From Flavobacteriales bacterium (GTDB lineage: Bacteria > Bacteroidota > Bacteroidia > NS11-12g > UBA955), in the NCBI GenBank assembly GCA_002737625.1, contig NSIB01000009.1, forward strand, positions 1-38,746: 38,746 nt of DNA. The letters run 5' to 3'. Of the stretch, positions 16,577 through 24,248 are shown piece by piece. The position numbers and the translations under genes are program-made. A model generated the notes under the pieces. The model had not been told where the DNA came from. It saw only the letters and a list, made by a program, of their open reading frames with translations, and did not search any database. Numbering within the stretch: the first letter of the stretch is position 1; every line of letters starts with the position of its first letter.

Positions 16577-16972
16577 ATGAAAACAAAACAAATTTTAAAC
16601 ACACTATTCGCTTTCATCGGCATTATATCCGTAGCATTTACTTTACCAAGCAGCAAGAATATTGCTCCCAAACCCATCAGAAAAACAATAATTTCATTTG
16701 AAGTTCAAGGCAATTGTGGAGAGTGCAAGGAGCGCATCGAACACGCATTAGATAAAAATGGCATTTATAAAGCCATTTACAACATCGAAAGCAGCATGGT
16801 TACCATTACTTACGACCCAACAAAACTGAAAGAAATTCAATTGCATAACATGATAGCCATGGTGGGTCACGACACTGAAAAAGTAAAAGCCAGCAATGTA
16901 GTTTATCAGAGCTTGCCGGATTGTTGTAAATATCGCAAAGACGACGACGAATGGGGACCAGTAAAACACTAA
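16577..16972 (+). CDS. Exported heavy-metal-associated (HMA) domain protein
   Basis: A 131-residue protein with an N-terminal signal sequence (about 6-24) and one HMA domain (about 38-104). The metal-binding loop is GNCGECKERI, giving Cys47-x-x-Cys50. After the domain there is LPDCCKYR with a vicinal pair at Cys116-Cys117. It resembles CopZ/MerP-type soluble carriers, but unlike cytosolic CopZ it should act in the periplasm. Copper is the likeliest ligand by family, though mercury or another soft metal is possible. The TonB-receptor gene begins inside its last 22 bases in another frame, so the two are probably translated together. Confidence 0.85.
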   Translation: MKTKQILNTLFAFIGIISVAFTLPSSKNIAPKPIRKTIISFEVQGNCGECKERIEHALDKNGIYKAIYNIESSMVTITYDPTKLKEIQLHNMIAMVGHDTEKVKASNVVYQSLPDCCKYRKDDDEWGPVKH

Positions 16973-19023
16973 TTCTGTTTTTTTGCCTAGTTAACTCCAT
17001 ATCCCTTTTCTCACAAAACACGCCAACTGTAACTTCGAGTAGCGCGTTGGATACTATGCCGAAAAAAACGGATAGTATTGCTACCGTTGAGATCCATACG
17101 GAAAGGGGCGCCTACTTCAATGGAAAAGGTGTTGGGTTACAAGAAATTCTCACAGAATCCGAATTTAAAAAAGCGGCCTGCTGTACCCTATCGGAAAGCT
17201 TTGAACTCAGCAATACTGTTGAGGTAAGCAATGCCGATGGCGTATCGGGTATAAAGCAAGTAGAAATGCTAGGTCTCAGCGGAAAGTATGTTCTTATGAG
17301 CCGAGAGAACATACCTAGCGTCAATGGCTTGGCTACGCTAAATGGGCTTTCCAACATTCCTGGACCCATGGTTTCAGCGGTTCAACTGGCAAAAGGCGCA
17401 GGTTCTGCTACTTTGGGGTATGATGGATTAACGGGTGGATTAAATTATCAAATGAAAGCGGGCATCAAAGACCCGAAACTGTTTGTGAATTTATACTCTA
17501 ACCAACAAGCGCGCAGCGAGATCAATGTGATTAGCAAGTCTGTTGTTGCCAACCGTGCAATCAATCATTTGTATTTGCATTCTGGGGGTCAATATTCAAC
17601 AACCGATATGGGAAATGATGGAATGGCCGATATGCCACTTTCTCAGAGATATTTTATAGCGGATCATTTTCAGATTCCAGGAAAAAATGTTGAGTTGCAA
17701 GGCGGCGTACTGGCCTATTCAGATAATAAACGTGGGGGTAAACTGATGGCGGGGAGTAAAAACGAGATCAATCGGGATAAAAACGAATTCCAATTTGATT
17801 TTTCCGACCAACATGCGGAGGCTTATTCAAAAATTGGGGTATTTTTAAACAAAAGTGGTAGTACTAGCATCGGAAACATCATCGACGTTTCAAGGCATCA
17901 AACAACATCTGTGCTCAATTCCATGTTGAATCGTAAATACGAAGCCGAGGAAGAGAGATTTTATTACAGCGGTATATTTCAAAAAAAGAGTCTGGTCCAA
18001 AATCGCATGAATATGGGAATGACTCTTTCGGCGAATCATCTGAAAGAGAATTTAACAAATGGGCGCGGCGACTCGTTTCGGATAAACGGCTGGCAAAAAA
18101 CGGCTGGTATTTTTGGTGAATATACAATTGAGGGCAGCAAATTATCGGCCGTGATAGGCATGCGCGCCGATTACCACAATATTTACAAGGCCTATATCAC
18201 TCCTCGATTGCACGCAAAATATCTAATCAACAAAACCAATCGCATCAACATTCAGGGGGGTATGGCACGAAGGAGCAGTTTTTTTATTGCGGAAAATTTG
18301 CCATTGCTAATCAACGGAAGAACATTTATTTTGGATTCAGCCTCACTCATTCAAAATCAATGGCTTCCGCAAGAAAAAGCATGGAATTACGGGGTGAGTT
18401 ATATGAATAATTTTATGTTGTTTGATTACCCTGCGACTTTGGTTTTCGATTATTTTGAGACAAAATTCTTGAGTCAGGTGTTGGTGGACAGAGATCAGAA
18501 TGCCACCGCGGTTTACATCAATTCAGTGAATGGAAAAAAAGCGGGGAAAACGCGCATCGCCCAAGTGGATTTGAACGGTTATCTGCATCGAAGATTAAGT
18601 TTCAAATTAAGTTATCGATGGATCAATAGTCAGCAATGGTTGAATTATCAATTTCAGCAGCAACCTTTACAATCTGTACACCGCGGCATTGCGGCTTTAC
18701 AATACCAAACAAGAAATAAATGGTTCGTTGATGCCGTAGTTCAATTTAACAGTCGCAAGCGTTTGCCCTATTACTCTAGCGTAAGTCATACCGCACATCT
18801 TGGGTACAGCCCAAATTATTGGATCGTTAATTTACAAGTCCGTAAGGTGATTTCACAGCAATTCGAGTTTTACTTTGGTGGTGAAAATTTGGCGAATGTA
18901 TCTCAGCATCATCCCATTATGAACTGGCAAAACCCAGCTGCTACTGACTTTGACGCGGGTTATGCTTGGGGTCCTACGAATGGGATAACCGTATACGCTG
19001 GACTGCGTTGGAGTGTTTTTTGA
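16951..19023 (+). CDS. TonB-dependent outer-membrane receptor, metal-type
   Basis: A 690-residue outer-membrane receptor with a signal peptide (cleavage likely after FSQ near residue 22) and a plug domain running from about 43 to 170. The plug contains ACCTLSES (76-83) with a vicinal Cys77-Cys78 pair, then VSGIKQVEMLGLSGKY and the strongly conserved IPG...LAKGAGSATLGYDGLTGGLNY end of the plug. A beta-barrel with alternating aromatic strands follows and ends in Phe, as expected for BamA-dependent insertion. No N-terminal carboxypeptidase-like domain is present. The plug type and its neighbours suggest uptake of a metal or metal complex, probably copper; this is inference. It starts at 16951 because no later Met precedes the signal peptide. 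Confidence 0.88.
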   Translation: MGTSKTLILFFCLVNSISLFSQNTPTVTSSSALDTMPKKTDSIATVEIHTERGAYFNGKGVGLQEILTESEFKKAACCTLSESFELSNTVEVSNADGVSGIKQVEMLGLSGKYVLMSRENIPSVNGLATLNGLSNIPGPMVSAVQLAKGAGSATLGYDGLTGGLNYQMKAGIKDPKLFVNLYSNQQARSEINVISKSVVANRAINHLYLHSGGQYSTTDMGNDGMADMPLSQRYFIADHFQIPGKNVELQGGVLAYSDNKRGGKLMAGSKNEINRDKNEFQFDFSDQHAEAYSKIGVFLNKSGSTSIGNIIDVSRHQTTSVLNSMLNRKYEAEEERFYYSGIFQKKSLVQNRMNMGMTLSANHLKENLTNGRGDSFRINGWQKTAGIFGEYTIEGSKLSAVIGMRADYHNIYKAYITPRLHAKYLINKTNRINIQGGMARRSSFFIAENLPLLINGRTFILDSASLIQNQWLPQEKAWNYGVSYMNNFMLFDYPATLVFDYFETKFLSQVLVDRDQNATAVYINSVNGKKAGKTRIAQVDLNGYLHRRLSFKLSYRWINSQQWLNYQFQQQPLQSVHRGIAALQYQTRNKWFVDAVVQFNSRKRLPYYSSVSHTAHLGYSPNYWIVNLQVRKVISQQFEFYFGGENLANVSQHHPIMNWQNPAATDFDAGYAWGPTNGITVYAGLRWSVF

Positions 19024-19071
19024 TGATTATTTAGGTTGATACCGATTCGGCCGAGGCGTTTGGTCTGATGC

Positions 19072-19923
19072 CTATTCCAACGAGTCCTTAGGTCGGTTAA
19101 TAATGTACTGAGCCATTGCATTGTAGGCGGCTAGCATTTCGGGCTGATTTTCCAACATTGAACGATGATATTCTATTGTGGTAAGATCGGCCCGCGAAGC
19201 GGGCCCAGTCATTAACTCCCATGGCATTCCCTGCCCGAGATTCTCTGCCGTTTTTGTCAATATGGGTAAGACCCAGTTCGGATTCAAACCATTTACTGTC
19301 AATAAATCTTTTGCAATCCCAGCCATTGCCATGGTATAATTATTTGCAAAAACACCGGCCAAATGCAAATATGCCCTTTGATCTGAATTCAATTTCTCAA
19401 TCGATAATACCCCCAATTTTAAGGCGATTTCTTTTAGTATTTCATTAACACCATCATTAGAACCTTCGATAAAAACTGGAATTCGATCCCATACCTCTTC
19501 TCCTTTTCCCAAAAAACTCTGCAGCGGGTAAAACACGCCTGAATGAGCATGATTGACTGCTATTATCGGTGTTGCACCTGAACAGTGAATCAACGTAATC
19601 CCTGTTAAATCACAGCGCTTAAAAATATGGTTTATTTCACGATCCACAACGGGAGCAAATACTACATCACCTGAAACAAAAAAATTGTGTGGTGAAGCTA
19701 CAACTTCCTCAGATGACCAAATAGATTTACACGATTCGGCAGATAACGATAGACGGCCAGTGTTAGCCGGAATTTCATCAGATACACGCATCAACTCATC
19801 AATCTTTTCTTTGGAAGATTCCCTTAGAATCAAAAAATCAACCCCAACTGATGAATTTATGAACCCCTCATACAGTGCTCTGCCAACTTTGCCTAAGCCC
19901 CATATGATGATTCTACGGGTCAT
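19072..19923 (-). CDS. DUF2520 / Rossmann-like oxidoreductase-fold protein
   Basis: A 283-residue protein with an N-terminal dinucleotide-binding motif WGLGKVG (8-14), a mid-region SGATP and HSGVFYPLQSF, and the C-terminal DUF2520 helical domain with HLAGVFANNYTMAM and LTGPASRADLTTIEYH. The architecture is that of 6-phosphogluconate dehydrogenase/ketopantoate reductase relatives. The substrate is unknown. I start it at the ATG at 19921-19923, directly before the Rossmann strand; it overlaps the ccmF stop as ATGA. The longer in-frame extension to 20019 lies inside ccmF and shows nothing conserved. It is the last gene of the proline dehydrogenase-ccm unit. Confidence 0.85.
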   Translation of the reverse strand: MTRRIIIWGLGKVGRALYEGFINSSVGVDFLILRESSKEKIDELMRVSDEIPANTGRLSLSAESCKSIWSSEEVVASPHNFFVSGDVVFAPVVDREINHIFKRCDLTGITLIHCSGATPIIAVNHAHSGVFYPLQSFLGKGEEVWDRIPVFIEGSNDGVNEILKEIALKLGVLSIEKLNSDQRAYLHLAGVFANNYTMAMAGIAKDLLTVNGLNPNWVLPILTKTAENLGQGMPWELMTGPASRADLTTIEYHRSMLENQPEMLAAYNAMAQYIINRPKDSLE

Positions 19924-22565
19924 GCCATGAGTTGTTTTTGCTTTTGGATTCGATTTAATATGGATATCACAAATCCAATCACCATTATAATGGTTCCAGC
20001 CCAAACCAAATTGATCCATGGGAATGCAATTACCTGAATAACAACATAATCCCAGACAGGCGTTTTTTCACCCGTTTGAATCACAAATCGAATGTTCTGA
20101 TGCGCAGGATTTGGGTCTATGATTTGCAAATTGATAATGTTTGCCATGATCCCGAAGCGATCGTTTTCAGCAACTTTCATATCAAAATCCCCAGTCTGCT
20201 CATTAATCATAAATTCCGGATGCAACCATACTGAGTCGCCCAAACGCTTTGCCTTAATAGCCAATACCAATTTTAATCCCGCAGTTTCTTTGGTCCTATG
20301 GATACTGTCGATTGTCATGATCACCTTTCCAGTTTGCGTAATGAATGGCGTAAAAAATCCTACTGTATCAATTCTAAAATTACTAAACGGCTCCTTACGA
20401 TCCATGCTACTCTCATAGTTAACATGGGTAAAAATGTCTTTGTATAGAAAATGTCGTGTAGAAGGTTCAGCCAGCAATCCCATTTTCGGATTATTCTGCG
20501 TCTTGGGCTCCAAAACAAAACTATCAACGGTTTTTCCTTGCTCATCCTTCTTAATGAATGCTATCTTAAAGTACTTATCAATGCTATCTACACCAAGTCC
20601 TTTTCTATCATCAATATAAATCGCAGTATATTCTTGTAATACCTGCGGTTTATTCTTGTACAACAACTGATTCTCACGATTGAATTTTATTCCTTTGGTA
20701 TCTTGATTTCCTTTTTGATCTACCTCTGGGGCCATATCAATTCCTTCTTTGGTAGACGACAAAATATTCTTATTTACAGAGCTCACCAATACCCCCATCA
20801 TCAAAATACCGAAACCTATATGTGAAATATTACCACCCCAACGTTTCCATTCGGTTTTCTTTTTTTGGATGCCATAAACCATGTTAAATACAACAACAGC
20901 CACAGTCAATAGCAAAAACAAAATGAACTGATATCCTTCGATAACAAAGCCAATGGTTAGTAATAAAGTTGCAATTAGGGTCAATACGGTATTTACTAAT
21001 AATGGGCGTTTGATTGATGCGATGTCTGTTTCACGGAATTTGAACCAATATCCCAAAGACATCAGCAAGAAAATGGGCATTGCCAACCACAATTGCACTT
21101 TATTGTAATCGGCAGCTGTGGGTACAGCCGTTTTGTATCCAAATAATTTATTAAATACGGGAATACTCGTGGCTGCAAATACTTGAACCAGTGATAATAT
21201 CAAAAACATCGAACCCAAGAACATCCAAAATTCTCTTGAATCTATGCGTTCGTCTGACATTTCCATTTTAGTACGCTGATACAAAACGTAGATGTAATAT
21301 ATCAACCAGCCGAAGAAAATACAGGTACCCAAACCCTTTAACCATTGATAAAATGTCGCGACAGAATCTGGTGATTCAATTGAATACGCCAAAACCATAG
21401 GAATAAGCATGACCGACAATATTGAATATAAAGCGATTTTTCTTTGTTTACCCTGCAAGACAACAACTAAGGCCAAGGCCAAGAAGGCCAACAAGAATAA
21501 TAACAACTGACCCGATAATCCCAGATCCGTAAAGGAATGCACACTCGCCTCTCCAAGGATTCCACTTCGCGTAAGGAAAGTAGCATACAAAACCAACCAA
21601 AACGACAATTGAACCAGCAAATGAGATGTAAATAGATGTCGGCCAGTTGCTTTGGTAATAATCAGCATATGTGCAGCACTAGCCATAATGAGCCATGGCA
21701 TCAACGATGCATTTTCTACCGGGTCCCAAGCCCAATATCCACCAAACGACAAGCTCTCGTAGGCCCAGAAACCACCCATAATAACTCCCAATCCCAAGAT
21801 ACCTACACAAATCAAACTCCAAATATGTGCCGGTGCAATCCAACCCCTATCATTGCCTCTCCACAGTGCCGATAGACTATAGGCAAATGGCACGAGGGCC
21901 GTTGCAAACCCTAGAAATAACGTGGGCGGGTGAATCACCATCCAATAATTTTGAAGTAATGCGTTTAATCCATTCCCGTCTTTAAAAACCTGTAGATAAT
22001 TTTCAATACCCAACTGACCCAAAATGGGAATGTTTAAGAAATCTGGTCGTTGTTCACGCAGGAGATCAAACGGAGAACTTCCAATTTTGAAATCGCCCCA
22101 GTGGACACCCAAAAGCATAGACCCCAATGCGATTTGTGCAAAGGCTACAACCACCATTACCGGGCTCTCCCAATCCTTGGCACTTCGCTGTAACACCAAA
22201 CCTATCAACGCATTCCAAAAAAGCCAAAGTAGAAAACTTCCCTCTTGACCTTCCCAGAAACAGGATATCATATAATATACTGGCAAGGCATTGCTCGAAT
22301 GTCGCCAAGCATAGTAAAACTCATATCGATGGTAGAAAATGATCGAAAACAAGACCACAAAAACACCCACAATAGAGATCGCATGCAACTGAAAACAGCG
22401 CTTGGCCCATTGTAACATGGAATTGTCCTTGGATGATTCGTGTTGAAAATAGAAGTACGCCGATGCTATCGCTGCGATAAAGGCTATTATCGTGAAGGCA
22501 TGACCCAAATTGCCTAACCAAAGCCACTCACCCGTAAAAACGATATTCTTTATTGGTTCGTTCAT
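19920..22565 (-). CDS. ccmF: Cytochrome c maturation protein CcmF (heme lyase core)
   Basis: CcmF, a polytopic inner-membrane protein, takes heme from holo-CcmE and helps attach it to apocytochrome c. The 881-residue product shows HPPTLFLGF at 212-220 and the tryptophan-rich heme motif WAWDPVENASLMPW at 278-291, plus TFLTRSGILGEASVHSF after it. It is about 230 residues longer than E. coli CcmF (about 650). The extra length is a large polar, presumably periplasmic C-terminal region (about 620-845) closed by a final membrane helix (INLVWAGTIIMVIGFVISIL). It overlaps ccmE upstream and the DUF2520 gene downstream by ATGA each. Confidence 0.95.
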   Translation of the reverse strand: MNEPIKNIVFTGEWLWLGNLGHAFTIIAFIAAIASAYFYFQHESSKDNSMLQWAKRCFQLHAISIVGVFVVLFSIIFYHRYEFYYAWRHSSNALPVYYMISCFWEGQEGSFLLWLFWNALIGLVLQRSAKDWESPVMVVVAFAQIALGSMLLGVHWGDFKIGSSPFDLLREQRPDFLNIPILGQLGIENYLQVFKDGNGLNALLQNYWMVIHPPTLFLGFATALVPFAYSLSALWRGNDRGWIAPAHIWSLICVGILGLGVIMGGFWAYESLSFGGYWAWDPVENASLMPWLIMASAAHMLIITKATGRHLFTSHLLVQLSFWLVLYATFLTRSGILGEASVHSFTDLGLSGQLLLFLLAFLALALVVVLQGKQRKIALYSILSVMLIPMVLAYSIESPDSVATFYQWLKGLGTCIFFGWLIYYIYVLYQRTKMEMSDERIDSREFWMFLGSMFLILSLVQVFAATSIPVFNKLFGYKTAVPTAADYNKVQLWLAMPIFLLMSLGYWFKFRETDIASIKRPLLVNTVLTLIATLLLTIGFVIEGYQFILFLLLTVAVVVFNMVYGIQKKKTEWKRWGGNISHIGFGILMMGVLVSSVNKNILSSTKEGIDMAPEVDQKGNQDTKGIKFNRENQLLYKNKPQVLQEYTAIYIDDRKGLGVDSIDKYFKIAFIKKDEQGKTVDSFVLEPKTQNNPKMGLLAEPSTRHFLYKDIFTHVNYESSMDRKEPFSNFRIDTVGFFTPFITQTGKVIMTIDSIHRTKETAGLKLVLAIKAKRLGDSVWLHPEFMINEQTGDFDMKVAENDRFGIMANIINLQIIDPNPAHQNIRFVIQTGEKTPVWDYVVIQVIAFPWINLVWAGTIIMVIGFVISILNRIQKQKQLMA

Positions 22566-22969
22566 TTGTTTGATTTCACTGCGCCTGGTGCGTCTTCATA
22601 CTTGGACGGACATTTACTAAGAATTTCAGTGGCCAAGAAATGGTCTTGTTGATAGGTACCTATCAACACCATTTTTTCCAATTGTTCAAATTGGGCAGGC
22701 TTTGGCTTAATGAATATTACCTTACTTTCATTATTCAATGAATCAAAACCGTAGAACTCTAAATGATTGGCGTTGGTTTGCGCATCATAAATCACGGGTT
22801 TTGCTTTGTTTAGTTTACAAACTACATGGACCGCTTTGTCTGGATTTTCTATGGCAATTCTTTTTGCATCAGGAAAGGCTACATATTGCGTGGTATTGCC
22901 ATACATACTAATAACCGTAGCGATTCCAACACCGGCTAACACCAATAAAATCAAATGAAAGGGTTTCAT
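22562..22969 (-). CDS. ccmE: Heme chaperone CcmE, Cys-type (CxxxY)
   Basis: CcmE carries heme from CcmC to CcmF in the periplasm. The 135-residue protein has one N-terminal membrane anchor (6-23), the OB-fold strands (VVCKLNKAKPVIYDA; LEFYGFDS; VIFIKPKPAQFEQLEKMVLIGTY) and the heme-site segment ATEILSKCPSKYED. In E. coli the heme-binding residue in this segment is a histidine (in a KHDENY-like motif). Here it is Cys120, followed by Tyr124, giving a CxxxY site. A Cys-type CcmE has been described from Desulfovibrio. The gene sits between ccmD and ccmF with ATGA overlaps on both sides. Confidence 0.92.
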   Translation of the reverse strand: MKPFHLILLVLAGVGIATVISMYGNTTQYVAFPDAKRIAIENPDKAVHVVCKLNKAKPVIYDAQTNANHLEFYGFDSLNNESKVIFIKPKPAQFEQLEKMVLIGTYQQDHFLATEILSKCPSKYEDAPGAVKSNK

Positions 22970-23136
22970 GATTGATTTTTTTCTAAGCGTGAAATTTTAC
23001 GATCCAAGCGTACTAAATAGAATAAAATACCAATAAAAATAATTATCAAAACACCATAAACGGCATTCATTAGGTTGTGATGTGCCAACAATTCTGCGGC
23101 ATTGGCATCAAACTGTTCACTTAGAGATGTCTTCAT
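22966..23136 (-). CDS. CcmD-like small membrane protein
   Basis: A 56-residue open frame on the minus strand that begins at the ATG at 23134-23136, overlapping the ccmC stop, and ends at a TGA overlapping the ccmE start. It has a polar N terminus, one hydrophobic helix (about 24-42, NAVYGVLIIIFIGILFYLV) and a basic tail (RLDRKISRLEKNQS). Size, topology and place between ccmC and ccmE fit CcmD, the small protein that helps release heme-bound CcmE from CcmC. The sequence itself is poorly conserved in this family, so the call rests largely on context and topology. Confidence 0.8.
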   Translation of the reverse strand: MKTSLSEQFDANAAELLAHHNLMNAVYGVLIIIFIGILFYLVRLDRKISRLEKNQS

Positions 23137-24248
23137 TTATTAAGTTGTTTTTCGTTTAACTGAGCAATTCTCAATCGCAAATTAGCGATCCAATAAAATA
23201 GAGCAATCCATCCAATCACTGCGGGGTAAAAGAAAAGTCGCATAGTGGAATCCAAATCATACTTATTAAACCCTACCGTACCGCCAGAACCCGGATGTAA
23301 AGAGTTGGGGGATAATTTGGGCATGATTACAATGAGAGCAATAAAAATGGGGAAAATGAATACGGAATACACAGAGGTAATTCGCGCCCGCTGATAAGGA
23401 TCATTCATTGTTGAACGAAGCAATAAATAAGCCATATACATGGTCATTCCGATGGCCACCCCATTCAATTTAGGATCCGCTGCAGGCCACCAAGATTGCC
23501 AAGTCACCCTGGCCCAGGTTGCCCCAGTAATACAACCCAATATCCCCGCTAATATTCCAACACGAATCAAAGAATCGGCCATGATATCGTCATCCAAATT
23601 AGAAAATCTCAAATATTTCAAAGCATACCAAGCCGCAATTCCCAACAAAGCAAGCATCGCAAACCACATTGGAACGTGATAAAATAGATTGCGTACACTT
23701 TCATTTAAAACAACGCGGTTGGGAAATCTCATTTCAAATTTTTCCTGTTCTACGGCGATGTGGGCATTTGAACTTGTCATCATTGCAGAATGACCAACGG
23801 TATCTAAGGCGCTTCTTTCTAAGAAAATGGCATCAGGCAGTCCCAAGTATTTCCCGTTTGACAATTCAACAAATACGGAATAGTATTCATTGGGGATTTT
23901 GGATTGGCCCATTTTCAAATCAAACAACGCGATCAATTGACCATGATTGCCTGAAAATTCAATCTTTTGACTTTCCCACCTGCCTTCAACTCCCTTGGAA
24001 ACAAGAATTACTTTTGCTGGGATTTGAAATTCACCTTCTTTGGGTAATGATTCAACAGCCGATTTGTTATCTCTTAACCAAGGGGCATTATAAACATTCA
24101 GTTTGATTAAAATCGCAGTTCCAGAGGTCAACTTCACGGGTGTAACCGCGGTAATACCTGGCTTTAATGGCAAAAATAACCCACCCAAAACGACATACAG
24201 CAAAAAGATCGCCGCAACCCATTTATACCAGTGTTTTTTCAGGTTCAT
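23133..24248 (-). CDS. ccmC: CcmC-type heme handling protein with inserted extracytoplasmic domain
   Basis: CcmC loads heme onto CcmE at the outer face of the inner membrane. The 371-residue product has a first membrane helix (about 10-27), then a polar region of about 155 residues (30-185), and then the CcmC core: RNLFYHVPMWF (about 186-196), membrane helices, and the Trp-rich segment WARVTWQSWWPAADPKLNG. Further helices follow, ending FFYPAVIGWIALFYW. E. coli CcmC is about 245 residues and has no such insert. The insert opens with PGITAVTPVKLTSGT and looks beta-rich, reminiscent of an IPT/TIG or Ig-like domain; that resemblance is by eye only. Overlaps proline dehydrogenase and ccmD by ATGA each. 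No ccmA or ccmB is adjacent. Confidence 0.88.
   Translation of the reverse strand: MNLKKHWYKWVAAIFLLYVVLGGLFLPLKPGITAVTPVKLTSGTAILIKLNVYNAPWLRDNKSAVESLPKEGEFQIPAKVILVSKGVEGRWESQKIEFSGNHGQLIALFDLKMGQSKIPNEYYSVFVELSNGKYLGLPDAIFLERSALDTVGHSAMMTSSNAHIAVEQEKFEMRFPNRVVLNESVRNLFYHVPMWFAMLALLGIAAWYALKYLRFSNLDDDIMADSLIRVGILAGILGCITGATWARVTWQSWWPAADPKLNGVAIGMTMYMAYLLLRSTMNDPYQRARITSVYSVFIFPIFIALIVIMPKLSPNSLHPGSGGTVGFNKYDLDSTMRLFFYPAVIGWIALFYWIANLRLRIAQLNEKQLNK

Noticed and set aside
19047-19054. TCGGCCGA palindrome between the convergent TonB-receptor and DUF2520 genes as a terminator
   Set aside because: It is a perfect 8-base palindrome with no loop and no T tract on either side, so it cannot form a normal intrinsic terminator.
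19924-20019. Extended start for the DUF2520 protein inside ccmF
   Set aside because: The Rossmann strand begins at the ATG at 19923, which forms the same ATGA junction seen at the other four boundaries of the unit.
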